DNA from: a bacterium
Lineage (GTDB): Bacteria > Cyanobacteriota > Vampirovibrionia > Gastranaerophilales > Gastranaerophilaceae
Length of the DNA stretch: 42,308 bases
Assembly (NCBI GenBank): GCA_017405375.1
Contig: JAFRAO010000018.1
Span: forward strand, 1-42,308
Direction: 5' to 3'
Shown: positions 6,109 through 14,826 of the stretch, piece by piece
How the letters are laid out: every line of letters starts with the position of its first letter
Position numbering within the stretch: position 1 is the stretch's first letter
The notes under the pieces: model-generated
What the model saw: only the letters and a program-made list of their open reading frames with translations
The model's database searches: none
What the model was told of the DNA's origin: nothing
Position numbers and translations under genes: made by a program

Positions 6109-8385
6109 ATGTTAAATTTTTTAAAGAAAAAAGAAATTGTAAGTGAGTCTGATAAATTAAATGGTATATATGAAAAGTTAAAAGAATACACTCGTTACTC
6201 ACATTTATCGGAAGAAAGGAAAAATCAATTAAGGGGAATTGTTGAAAAATACGGCTATTTAAATTATCCCCATTTAAAAATATTGGAAGAACTTTCTGCG
6301 GCAGAAACTCTATGTGTTTTGGAAGTTAAATGGGAGCAAAATGGTGTATTTAAAAACGGAAAATTTGAATTCAGTGATAACATGGTAAGTCCTTTAGCCA
6401 GAAACAACGTTACTGACAGCGATTGGATAAAAAAAGAAGGACACGATATTAAATTAATCAATCTTGCTGCACTCGGAAACGGAAATTATTCCGAAAATAC
6501 GGGAAAATTCTTTGATTGGATAAAACAAATTGCAATTTTACCTACCGGTGATTTAAAGAGGAATATATTTAATACTACAATCTATTTAATTCCATTCCAA
6601 ACAAGAGACTTTGGTTGTGCATATTTACCTACGAGTTCAAGTGTTAGTGAATGTTTGAACGATACAAATATGGAAAATGAAACAGGACTTGATGTACAAA
6701 GTCAAGTTCAATTATTCATAAAGATGGCTCAACTTGCAGGTCATCCGGTTATATATGATGTTTTGCCTCAAGCAGGAAGATTTGAAAAAAACATACTTGC
6801 TAATCCTGAAATGGTTCGCTGGTATAACATTAATGATTTAATTGAAAAAATTTCAAATAAAGTAGATGAAGTTGTAAAGACTTTAGAATCTGACTATGAT
6901 TCTGACGATATTGAAGTTACAAAAAATTTATATAAACAAAGATTAAAAAACGGAACATCTGAGTTTAGTCCAAAATATCAAGAAATATATGATAAAATTG
7001 ATGAAGCTCTCTCTGATTATAAAAAGGAAATTTCGTTCGTTGCTTCAAAAAAAGAAAATCAAAAAGAAATTCTAAAGCAAGTTAAGAAGGTTATTGCTGA
7101 TTCAACAGGAACAAGCAAATACGCAAAATTAACAGAAAAAGATATAACACCAAACGTTATAGAAAATTTGACATCAAAAGGTTTATGGACGTTATGCGGC
7201 GGAGCATGGTGTTCAGCAGGAGTTCCTGTTTTTCAGAAAATGAGTGAATGTGGCGGATATCCGATTTTTAAACACTACAATTTTAAAGATGAAGATGTTA
7301 CGGAATTTGCTAATTTAGATTGTCAAACACCATATTATTTCGCATTTTTGGAAAATGGTGAATTTAACAAACCTGTAATTGATTTGTTTATAAATCATTT
7401 GGAAAGTATTCAAAATAAATATGGTTTTGATGGTTTTAGAGTTGACCATGTTGACCATATAGTTGATGATTTTTCAACAAAAAACGGTGTTCCTATAAGT
7501 TATCGTGCACCTTCGTACGTTTTAGGAAAACTAAACAGTCGTATGAAAAGTAAGATTCCTTATTTTGCAGTACTTGCAGAATATATGTTGTGGGATAAAT
7601 TTTATAAAGAATACCACGAAGATATGCATTTTGATATATTGTGGGGTAACGATATAATTTGTCAATCTGATAAAACACCTCAAAATATATGTAATGATAA
7701 TCAGGATTTAACAAACTACAATGTTAGCATGTATTCAAAAGACTATTTGAGCATACTAAAAACATATAACAATCAAGATGGCGAATTTGATGCTATTGAC
7801 CAATATCCGGCGCAATTAGGTGAAAATGGCGCCATTTTTAAATGGTTCAAATATAAATTTCTACCGGGAGGAAAATTTGCTAACAGACCCGTAATGTACG
7901 TTGATGGTGATGAAACATTTACTCAAAACGAAGTTGAAAATACGGTAGGAAATGAAGTTTCTATGAAAAGAAATAAAAATTATCATTTCTTTAACAAGTT
8001 CGACTCAATCAACAGACTTGCAAAAAGTTTAGAAATCGTAACAGAAGGTGAAGCACAAATAATTCTTCAAGAAGAAGATGGTTTTGTTTCTTGGTTAATC
8101 TCAAAAGAAATGTCTAAAACGGCAATTTTAGTTGTAGCAAATTACAAAGCACCAACAGAAAAAATTACAGTAACTGACGAAGACGGAAATTCAAGTAAAA
8201 AAATAAAACACGGAGAAGATATTTTCGATAAGAACGTTACTTTACCCGGGGAATATTACGTAAGTTCAGAATTTATCTTTAACGGAGAAGATTTTGAAAA
8301 GGTTGAAATGAGTGATAACAAAAGAGAATTAAACTTTGAAAAACTTTATCCGAGCGAATTTAGAATTTTCGAATTAAAAAAATAG
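6109..8385 (+). CDS. GH13-like (alpha-amylase superfamily) protein, 758 aa
   Basis: Probably acts on alpha-glucans; the substrate is unknown. I chose ATG 6109 because AGGGG (6095-6099) is 9 nt upstream; the ATG at 6103 is too close. A TIM-barrel core is supported by the late motifs YGFDGFRVDHVDHI (~residue 438, with the region IV-like nucleophile Asp) and FAVLAEYM (~residue 485, with the acid/base Glu). A helical, Lys/Glu-rich insertion (about 245-345) interrupts the barrel, and the C-terminal ~150 residues look like a beta-sandwich. I did not locate the third catalytic Asp with confidence, so activity is uncertain. No signal peptide, so cytoplasmic. Converges with the TPR gene with 2 nt between the stops. 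Confidence 0.65.
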   Translation: MLNFLKKKEIVSESDKLNGIYEKLKEYTRYSHLSEERKNQLRGIVEKYGYLNYPHLKILEELSAAETLCVLEVKWEQNGVFKNGKFEFSDNMVSPLARNNVTDSDWIKKEGHDIKLINLAALGNGNYSENTGKFFDWIKQIAILPTGDLKRNIFNTTIYLIPFQTRDFGCAYLPTSSSVSECLNDTNMENETGLDVQSQVQLFIKMAQLAGHPVIYDVLPQAGRFEKNILANPEMVRWYNINDLIEKISNKVDEVVKTLESDYDSDDIEVTKNLYKQRLKNGTSEFSPKYQEIYDKIDEALSDYKKEISFVASKKENQKEILKQVKKVIADSTGTSKYAKLTEKDITPNVIENLTSKGLWTLCGGAWCSAGVPVFQKMSECGGYPIFKHYNFKDEDVTEFANLDCQTPYYFAFLENGEFNKPVIDLFINHLESIQNKYGFDGFRVDHVDHIVDDFSTKNGVPISYRAPSYVLGKLNSRMKSKIPYFAVLAEYMLWDKFYKEYHEDMHFDILWGNDIICQSDKTPQNICNDNQDLTNYNVSMYSKDYLSILKTYNNQDGEFDAIDQYPAQLGENGAIFKWFKYKFLPGGKFANRPVMYVDGDETFTQNEVENTVGNEVSMKRNKNYHFFNKFDSINRLAKSLEIVTEGEAQIILQEEDGFVSWLISKEMSKTAILVVANYKAPTEKITVTDEDGNSSKKIKHGEDIFDKNVTLPGEYYVSSEFIFNGEDFEKVEMSDNKRELNFEKLYPSEFRIFELKK

Positions 8386-8387
8386 GA

Positions 8388-9176
8388 TTAAACATTAACT
8401 GTATTGGTTACTAAAGCAAGTTGTTTTTTACAAACCTTGTTACGTTTTAGAATGTTTAAACGGCCTTTTACGTACTCAACCTGCAATGATTTTGGTTCTC
8501 GACTTAAAAATTTCTTATAATACCTTATTGCATTAACAGTTTTTTGTAATTTTTCGAAACATATACCCATACCCAATAAGGCTTTTATATAGGATGGGTT
8601 TATTTTTAGTATGGTATTAAATACAACACAAGCATCTTTATACATTTCTAAGCTCATCAACAAAGCAGCTTTGTGCTTATACGCTTTTATAAAATCAGGA
8701 GCAACTTCTATAATTCGCTGGTAAATCATTAAAGCTAACTCTTCTTCACCAACCAATTCATGTGCCAGAGCAAGCTGAATTTGAGCATTAAGATTATCAG
8801 GATTTAACTGAATTGAACGGATTAAAAATTTAAGCGCACAACAAGGTTTTCCACTTAGCAAATAGCAAACCCCTAACTCGTAAAATAAAGAAAAATCATC
8901 ATCTTTTATTGCAATAGCCTTATCCAAAGTATCTATTGCTTTTTGGTAATTGTTTAAATTTTTGTAAGACATTGCCAAACCATAATATGCATCAATATTT
9001 TCACGATTAATCAGTATTGAACGTAAATACTTTGAAACAGATTCTTGAAACATATTAGCAAGTCTTAAAGCATCAGCTTTAACACACAATTTGTAAGATT
9101 CATCTTCCATTAATTTTGTAACAGTTATATTATTCAAAACCTCTTTATTAATATCTGCATTTACAGTAATAGACAT
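8388..9176 (-). CDS. Tetratricopeptide-repeat protein
   Basis: 262 aa from the ATG at 9176, chosen because AAGGGGAAG sits directly upstream; an in-frame start further out lacks one. From residue ~30 almost the whole chain is TPR-like helical pairs with the spaced Y/G/A pattern (for example AYYGLAMSYKNLNNYQKAI and LFYELGVCYLLSGKPCCAL), about six repeats. TPR arrays mediate protein-protein contacts; the partner is unknown. No signal peptide or membrane segment. Stands alone between convergent and divergent neighbours. Confidence 0.85.
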   Translation of the reverse strand: MSITVNADINKEVLNNITVTKLMEDESYKLCVKADALRLANMFQESVSKYLRSILINRENIDAYYGLAMSYKNLNNYQKAIDTLDKAIAIKDDDFSLFYELGVCYLLSGKPCCALKFLIRSIQLNPDNLNAQIQLALAHELVGEEELALMIYQRIIEVAPDFIKAYKHKAALLMSLEMYKDACVVFNTILKINPSYIKALLGMGICFEKLQKTVNAIRYYKKFLSREPKSLQVEYVKGRLNILKRNKVCKKQLALVTNTVNV

Positions 9177-9294
9177 TAATCTTCCCCTTTCCCTCAACAA
9201 TATTTTATATATTTTTTTTAAGTTGAGTAACAACCAAAAGATGTATTTTTGTTGACCCATGGATTTATAAATCATTATGTGTTATAACATTATT

Positions 9295-10110
9295 ATGAAA
9301 AGATTATTATTGATATGTGTATTATGTTTATTTATAGGACAGGCATGTTTTTCAAGTGAAGGTGTCTCTTTAGATGTTCATGAAAAACAAAAGGTTGAAC
9401 TAAAACAACCTGTCAGAACAGTTAAAGGGTCAATCTTAATAAAAGATGCAGAAGTTTTAAAAGAATTAATCGAATATCAAAATAAAAAAGATTGTGAAGA
9501 CATAGAGATATTATGGAAAGGTACAGTTGAAAACAATGAAGTTATCGAGTTTGCATTAAAAAAACTTGCGACACCTGAAAGTCAGCGCAGGATTCATTCT
9601 TCGTTAATGTCAAAAACACTGTCTGCCATAATAAGCGGAGCTTCATTTATTCCGTCATTTGCCGGAGCCGACCCTTATATTCAATCAGGTGCTTATGCTG
9701 CCGGAAGATTGGCACAAAACTTACTAAACAAAAAAAACATGCCAAAAGAAATTCCGTTAACCGATACTGAATTAATAGAATTAGCAGGATTAATCGAATC
9801 TTTGCAAGATAAAATTATAGAAGCATATTACAATTACAAAAATTCTTTGGTAACTTTAAAAGATATACGCGCAAGGGAATTGTTATACAATAAAAATTAT
9901 AATCAAGCACTTGATAAAGGCGATATTTTAGATATATCAATTTCTTCAACAATGTACGATAACATGATGCTGCAAGAGTTTGAGGCTGAACAATCAGCGA
10001 AAAAGTATTATTTGGAATTGCAGCGCATGGCAGGTAAAAAAGCGGTTGATGAACTTAGTTTATATCAATTTAATTTAAATTCTCAACTTGTAGGGGGAAA
10101 TTTAAAATAA
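9295..10110 (+). CDS. Exported helical protein A (paralogue of the next gene)
   Basis: 271 aa with a classic signal peptide (MKRLLLICVLCLFIGQACFS). An upstream in-frame ATG at 9277 would put charged and polar residues before the signal, so 9295 is preferred; neither has a clear ribosome site. The middle has a Gly/Ala/Ser-rich, weakly hydrophobic stretch (~residues 105-145, around SAIISGASFIPSFAG). The C-terminal ~100 residues are long helices of coiled-coil type that recall outer-membrane-factor helices, though there is no family match I can name. The downstream gene shares its layout (LWKG...ALKKL... versus LWQG...ALYKL...). No function assigned. Confidence 0.7.
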   Translation: MKRLLLICVLCLFIGQACFSSEGVSLDVHEKQKVELKQPVRTVKGSILIKDAEVLKELIEYQNKKDCEDIEILWKGTVENNEVIEFALKKLATPESQRRIHSSLMSKTLSAIISGASFIPSFAGADPYIQSGAYAAGRLAQNLLNKKNMPKEIPLTDTELIELAGLIESLQDKIIEAYYNYKNSLVTLKDIRARELLYNKNYNQALDKGDILDISISSTMYDNMMLQEFEAEQSAKKYYLELQRMAGKKAVDELSLYQFNLNSQLVGGNLK

Positions 10111-10988
10111 TGAAAAAATTTTTCTTATTACCAATTTTAATATTAATCTTTGCTATAAAACCTGTTTACAGCATGGACTTAGAGCATTTAGATGAACCAA
10201 AATCAACGTTTTATCGTGTTGGTACAACAAACGAAATTGAAAAAGAATATAAAGTTAAAAATGCGTTAAATACAAAAAACGTAAAACAGAAATCATCTGT
10301 TGAAAATGTTGAAAGTTCAACATTAACATATGCGGATTTAAGTATAAAAAAAATATCACAAGAAATATCATCAATGGTTGATGTAGATAATCCTGACATG
10401 ATGGCTGATTTATCATTACTATGGCAAGGTGCAGCGACAAAAAGCGATACAATCAAATACGCTTTATATAAATTATCAAATCCTGATGCAGACAAGCCGG
10501 ATGAAAAATCAATTAAAAAGGTGCTTATGACATTAGCAAGTATGTCAACGCTTGTTGGAGCAAGTATGAGTAATCCTCTGTTATCAACAGGGTCATTTTT
10601 TACAGGTTCGATACTTAATATCATGGGGCAAGATACAAAAGCTCTTAATTACAAATACACAAGAGTTAATGATGCGGATATGATTATTCTTGTCCATAAA
10701 ATCGTTGATTTGCAACAATTAATAGTAAACAGATATTGTGATTATATGACTGCGCGAGAAGTCCTTGATAAAACAACAAAAATGGCACAACACAGACAAA
10801 ATAATTACAAATTATCATTAAACGGCAAAAAGGAACAAATATTAATATCTGATGCTTATTACAGAGAAGCGCTTGATTTACAAATGAAAGCCAGAAATGA
10901 TTTTTATTCAAAACGTGCATCACTTGAACAATTAGTTGGCAGCGAAATATTTTTGCAATTTGAAAAAAATGTAGAGCTTAGAAAATAA
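10110..10988 (+). CDS. Exported helical protein B (paralogue of the previous gene)
   Basis: 292 aa with signal peptide MKKFFLLPILILIFAIKPVYS. Same order of parts as its neighbour: a polar N-terminal region, an LWQGAATKSDTIKYALYKL segment, a Gly/Ser/Met-rich weakly hydrophobic stretch (~155-190) and a helical C-terminus (DLQQLIVNRYCDYMTAREVLDKT, then ARNDFYSKRASLEQLVG). Its ATG overlaps the previous stop codon by one base (TAATG) with GGGGG upstream, so translation is coupled and a heteromeric envelope complex is plausible. The pilin-like gene's promoter begins 10 nt after its stop. Confidence 0.7.
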   Translation: MKKFFLLPILILIFAIKPVYSMDLEHLDEPKSTFYRVGTTNEIEKEYKVKNALNTKNVKQKSSVENVESSTLTYADLSIKKISQEISSMVDVDNPDMMADLSLLWQGAATKSDTIKYALYKLSNPDADKPDEKSIKKVLMTLASMSTLVGASMSNPLLSTGSFFTGSILNIMGQDTKALNYKYTRVNDADMIILVHKIVDLQQLIVNRYCDYMTAREVLDKTTKMAQHRQNNYKLSLNGKKEQILISDAYYREALDLQMKARNDFYSKRASLEQLVGSEIFLQFEKNVELRK

Positions 10989-11312
10989 TTTTAAAACTTG
11001 CAAAAATTTGAATAACAATGTAATATAGAATAGCTAATAAGAATGAAAAGGAGTTTAGAATGATTTTTTTTAATATTGGCAAAAATCAGCTCCCAGAGCG
11101 TATTTCCAGTAGGGGTTGGCACTAAACTCTCTCGTAGCAAGGCTTTTGGTCTGTTTAAATCTCTAAAAACCTTTATTTGTAACTTATTTAAGGATGGACT
11201 GTCTAAAGTGGACAGTGAACAGAATGATATAAATGCTAATAATTGTCGTACAGTTAATAGTCGTCAGTCCACACATAACAGTTCACTATCAACCGTTCGT
11301 TCATACGCGTTT
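10985..11312 (+). repeat. Inverted repeat, right arm (promoter + RBS + pilin leader module)
   Basis: Matches the minus strand of 1-327: the TTGCAA-N17-TAATAT promoter, an AAAGGAG ribosome site, and a leader whose last ~150 bp (from AGCAAGGCTTTTGG on) is nearly identical to the left arm. The two arms are about 10.7 kb apart and their genes point outward. Confidence 0.8.
10998..11026 (+). promoter_or_regulatory. Promoter of the right pilin-like gene
   Basis: TTGCAA (10998-11003), 17 nt, TAATAT (11021-11026), in a block conserved with the left-edge copy (AATAACAATGTA before the -10 box in both). Confidence 0.5.
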
Positions 11313-12082
11313 ACTCTTGCAGAAACGCTAATTGTTATGGGAATAATCGGTGTTGTCGCTGCATTAACAATACCAAATGTTAACAAAAATACAGGTAGAG
11401 CCGAAGCAGTTGCTAAAGTAAAAAAATTTATTCTGAATTGAACGAAGCTCACAATAGAGCAACAGCAGTTTATGGACCTATTGAAAAATGGTCAGGTGGA
11501 GATTCTAATTTACCCAAACGATATTTTGATAGAATAACCGAATTTATGAAAATTCAAAAATCTTGCAGAAATTCTGCTAATAATTGTATGAGCAATAAAT
11601 ATAAACGTCTTCATACAGGATTAGGAACGTGGAATAATTTTGATGGTTCACCTAGTGCTATTACAGTTAGTAGTTGGTCATTTAAGCTAATAAAAGAGTC
11701 AGAATCTTCAAATTGTACAACTACTACTAAAACTGGTTATGATGGCATTTCTTGTGGTATAAATATTTATGTAGATATAAATGGACCACAAAAAGGTAAA
11801 AATGCTTTTGGTATAGACACTTTTGTATTTGATGTAACCAGAAATGGAGTACAACCATTAGGTGGTGGTAAATGGTGGAATGATGATTATATGAATTCAG
11901 GAAATGGTACTCCAGATGGTTATTCAGATTGTTTTAGATATGGAACAATATGTGCAGCTTGGGTAATAAATACAGGTAACATGGATTACATTGATATTTC
12001 TCATGATACAGCTACAGAAGGCAAATGTAATAACAACGGCAAAACTTTATCAGTTACATATAGTGTATTTAGCTGCAAGTAA
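11060..12082 (+). pseudogene. Pilin-like (type IV prepilin/pseudopilin fold) gene with two frame breaks
   Basis: An ATG at 11060 has AAAGGAG six nt upstream but stops after 21 codons. One base fewer in the T8 run (11064-11071) continues through 11076-11440, encoding a ~80-residue hydrophilic leader, then the prepilin signature AFTLAETLIVMGIIGVVAALTIPN (membrane helix with the +5 Glu). That frame stops at 11439-11441. One base more in the A7 run (11420-11426) instead joins VKKIYSELNEAHNRATAVYG to 11438-12082, the globular C-terminal domain with paired cysteines and an AWVINTGNMDY motif. Either real phase variation, decay or sequencing indels explain this. Such proteins are cut by prepilin peptidase and assembled into pili or secretion pseudopili. 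The leader is far longer than usual. Confidence 0.75.
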
Positions 12083-12120
12083 AACAAGTTTGTCATACTA
12101 AAAATAAAAGTTTTGTCTAT

Positions 12121-12172
12121 GCTGAACAACGTGAAAATTATGTTCTAGGTCCGTATTTTCTACGTTTTCAGC
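12121..12172. repeat. Long imperfect palindrome after the pilin-like gene
   Basis: GCTGAA-ACGT-AAAAT on the left and ATTTT-ACGT-TTCAGC on the right form a ~15-bp interrupted stem around a 16-nt loop. A second smaller palindrome, ATTCTGAA/TTCAGAAT, follows at about 12207-12226, overlapping the trmD stop. No T-run follows the first, so it looks like a REP-type element rather than a terminator. Confidence 0.4.
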
Positions 12173-12217
12173 ACGACACAATAAGAATAAAAATAATTTG
12201 TCTATTCTGAATTCATT

Positions 12218-12922
12218 TCAGAATCTGTTTACTGTTGAATTATTAATATATTTCTCGTACAAATCAGGGCGTTTCTGTTTTGTACGTTCAAGCATTTGCT
12301 CAAATCTGTATTCATTAATCAATTTATGATTTCCGCTTAGCAAAACTTCAGGTACCTCATACCCTCTAAAATTCCTCGGTTTTGTATATTGCGGATATTC
12401 CAATAATCCATTTTCAAAACTGTCTTCGTGTGCTGATTCGATTTTGCCCAACACACCCTCAATTTTCCTGCTTATGCAATCAATTAAACAAAGTGCAGGC
12501 AACTCACCACCTGTTAAGACAAAATCACCTATGGAAATTTCTTGCGGTTGAATGATATCTCTAATTCTCTCATCGTAACCTTCATAATGTCCGCATAATA
12601 TTATAATTTGGTCGTAATTTGAAAGTTGCGCTGCCTTATCATTATTAAAAGTTTCACCTTGCGGTGTCATCATTAAAGTACAAACATTTTCTTTCTTCTC
12701 TATACTTTCATATGCGCAAACATATGGCTGCGCCATCAAAACCATACCGGCTCCACCACCAAAAGGTGTATCGTCAACTTTTTTATGCTTCGATTCAGTA
12801 TAATCTCTTGGATTGATTGTATTAATTTTTATGGCATTGTTATCTAATGCACGTTTCAATATACTGTAATTACAATATTGTTCTACTACTTCAGGAAATA
12901 ATGTTAAAATATCAAATTGCAT
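12218..12922 (-). CDS. trmD: tRNA (guanine-37-N1)-methyltransferase
   Basis: Methylates G37 of tRNAs, which prevents frameshifting. 234 aa of the SPOUT class. It begins MQFDILTLFPEVV and carries PFGGGAGMVLMAQP, the knot motifs ILCGHYEGYDER and ISIGDFVLTGGELPAL, and the C-terminal GNHKLINEYRFEQMLERTKQKRPDL region. The ATG at 12922 overlaps the rimM stop. Third gene of the low-complexity protein-rimM-trmD operon. Confidence 0.97.
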   Translation of the reverse strand: MQFDILTLFPEVVEQYCNYSILKRALDNNAIKINTINPRDYTESKHKKVDDTPFGGGAGMVLMAQPYVCAYESIEKKENVCTLMMTPQGETFNNDKAAQLSNYDQIIILCGHYEGYDERIRDIIQPQEISIGDFVLTGGELPALCLIDCISRKIEGVLGKIESAHEDSFENGLLEYPQYTKPRNFRGYEVPEVLLSGNHKLINEYRFEQMLERTKQKRPDLYEKYINNSTVNRF

Positions 12923-13437
12923 TATTCTATTAAACCTTGAATATCTTCTACGTAAATTTTCTTGTTTTCTATATCAACTCGAGGTACAATCGCATCGACA
13001 AACGGAACTAGAGATACTTTTTTAGATAGCCCTTTTACTGATAATAAATTATTTGCACCGTTTGAAGATACTCCAACAACAACACCTACTTTTTTATCAT
13101 TAGTAATAACATCCAAACCGATTAAATCATCAACTAAATATTCCCCTTCCTCTAATGATTCTTCAAATTCTTTTTGTTTAACATAAATCAAAGAATTTTT
13201 ATACAAAAGAATATCATTGATGGTATTTATCCCCTCAAATTTTATAATTGCAAATTTGTTGTTGAATTTAACGTATTTAATTTTTTTAGGAATAAAAGTA
13301 TTATCTTCCTGTAAATAAGCCAACTTCAAACTCGCTAAAAAATCTTTTTGATTTTTAGAATACCCAACTTTTGCTTCACCTTGAACACCATGAAAATTAA
13401 GAATTTTACCTATTGAAATATATTCTGTATTATTCAT
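12922..13437 (-). CDS. rimM: 16S rRNA processing/ribosome maturation factor RimM
   Basis: Helps assemble the head of the 30S subunit, binding S19. 171 aa from ATG 13437, which gives the canonical start (YISIGKILNFHGVQGEAKV). The start overlaps the upstream gene's stop by 8 nt (ATGAATAA), so translation is coupled. The N-terminal RimM domain is followed by a PRC-barrel (EYLVDDLIGLDVITNDKKVGVV). Overlaps trmD by one base. Confidence 0.94.
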   Translation of the reverse strand: MNNTEYISIGKILNFHGVQGEAKVGYSKNQKDFLASLKLAYLQEDNTFIPKKIKYVKFNNKFAIIKFEGINTINDILLYKNSLIYVKQKEFEESLEEGEYLVDDLIGLDVITNDKKVGVVVGVSSNGANNLLSVKGLSKKVSLVPFVDAIVPRVDIENKKIYVEDIQGLIE

Positions 13438-14662
13438 CAGCTTTTTTAGGTTTTCTACCTCTTTTTTTCTTTTCAGGTTCTTCCGTTGAATCAGCAGACA
13501 CTTGCGCAACTTCAGATTCAGCTACATCTTCACTATCACTTTTTTTAGTTTTTGATTTTGCTTTTGTCTTTGGTTTATCTTCAGTTTCAACCGTTAAAGC
13601 ATCTTCATTTTCATCAGATTTTTTTGTTTTTCTTGTTTTTTTTGGTTTTTCTTCTTGGACATCAGCCTCTGCCTGCACATTCTCAGTCTTATTTCTAAAT
13701 TCTTCCGGTGCATCAGGTCTGTCTGAATTCCATCTTTCAAGACCCATTTGACTTCTTATAAGCCCAATGCCGACATGCACACGCCATTCGTCCATTCTTA
13801 ATTGTAATGCAATAATTTTATGACAACCTATTGGAGGTAAAGGTAACATTGGTTCATACAAACTCCTTATTGCCATAAGTTGATCCGGTGAAATAGCCAA
13901 TTTTCTCTTCTGGAATTGTAATTTTGGCAGCATCATTTTTTGACGAATCAAATTAATACCAAAGAATACTTTTCTTGGTTCTAATCCAATTTTTTCTGCA
14001 ATTACTTCATGCGCATCAGGATTTGGTAAAGGCAACATCGGTTTATATAACAATTCAATTTGTTCTAATTGTTCTCTGTTAACCAACAACTGTTTTGCTT
14101 GTGGTCTATGAGGTCTTTTCCTGTTTTGCATACCCATGCGCGGATTTTTCCCTCTATTGAAATTATTTCTTTGAGGATTTCTTGTATTATATCCGCCTTT
14201 ATTAGGATAAGGCGATTGAGGTCTGGAATTGTTATAATTTCCTCTCCTATTGTCATATCCGCCTCTTTGCGGATAACCTTGATTTCTGTTGTCGTATCCG
14301 CCGCGTGATTGATAATTGCCGCCTGATGAATATGAACTATATCCGCCACGTTCATTTCGATTATATTTATCAGCAGAATAGCCACCTCCTGCTGAATATC
14401 CGCCGGTAGAATAACTACCTGCCTGATAACCTTCGCTTGAATAATTTGATTGACTATATCCGCTTGAATTGTTATTTACATCTTCTGTTGAATAATTTTG
14501 TGGTACGGTTACATTTTGAAAATTCGCATTTTGTTCAGAATTATCTGCTGAATTACCCGGCATCATATTTTTGTCCGGATACAAACAATTAGGACAAATA
14601 ACTCTTTTAGGGTTTTTTGTTTCAAACTCACATCCACATTTTATACACTTATTTACGTACAT
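13430..14662 (-). CDS. Zinc-ribbon protein with Gly/Tyr/Arg/Asn-rich low-complexity domain and a repeated ~55-aa domain
   Basis: 410 aa from ATG 14662 (GAGG 7 nt upstream). The N-terminus has a CxxC...CxxC zinc ribbon (Cys 6, 9, 23, 26). Residues ~40-190 are low-complexity with many YSSGG/GGYDNR repeats and RGG-like arginines. Two copies of one domain (about 192-248 and 256-313) share the pattern LxPMLPLP, an HxxIA helix, and a GxxLIRxxM helix. A Lys/Glu/Thr-rich tail ends KKRGRKPKK, resembling an AT-hook or RNA-binding tail. I do not recognise the family. RGG-type disorder, a zinc ribbon and the position before rimM-trmD suggest an RNA- or ribosome-associated role, by inference only. Confidence 0.75.
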   Translation of the reverse strand: MYVNKCIKCGCEFETKNPKRVICPNCLYPDKNMMPGNSADNSEQNANFQNVTVPQNYSTEDVNNNSSGYSQSNYSSEGYQAGSYSTGGYSAGGGYSADKYNRNERGGYSSYSSGGNYQSRGGYDNRNQGYPQRGGYDNRRGNYNNSRPQSPYPNKGGYNTRNPQRNNFNRGKNPRMGMQNRKRPHRPQAKQLLVNREQLEQIELLYKPMLPLPNPDAHEVIAEKIGLEPRKVFFGINLIRQKMMLPKLQFQKRKLAISPDQLMAIRSLYEPMLPLPPIGCHKIIALQLRMDEWRVHVGIGLIRSQMGLERWNSDRPDAPEEFRNKTENVQAEADVQEEKPKKTRKTKKSDENEDALTVETEDKPKTKAKSKTKKSDSEDVAESEVAQVSADSTEEPEKKKRGRKPKKADE

Positions 14663-14796
14663 CACAATGCCTCACAAACTAATTTCTGTAAATTTCCCTT
14701 AAAACGGACTTAATTAATCCTCATTAGACCGTATTTTCATTAAATGTTCTACTAAATAAATATCCTTAATAAATCATTATCGTATTATCTGCCTAC

Positions 14797-14825
14797 ATTA
14801 TATCAAAAAAAATTATAAAAATCAA
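14797..14825 (-). promoter_or_regulatory. Promoter of the zinc-ribbon protein-rimM-trmD operon
   Basis: On the minus strand TTGATT (14820-14825), a 17-nt spacer, and a perfect TATAAT (14797-14802). It lies at the dtd stop codon, leaving a ~130-nt 5' leader before the start at 14662; I saw no clear structure in that leader. Confidence 0.7.
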
Positions 14826-14826
14826 A

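Noticed and set aside
12083..12217. Continuation of the pilin-like gene past its stop (a VYAEQRENYVLG-like reading)
   Set aside because: The open stretch coincides with a long palindrome and has no start; better explained as a repeat element.
13413..13751. Ser/Phe-rich plus-strand frame opposite the zinc-ribbon protein tail
   Set aside because: Antisense shadow of the Lys/Glu/Thr-rich C-terminus; no ribosome site.
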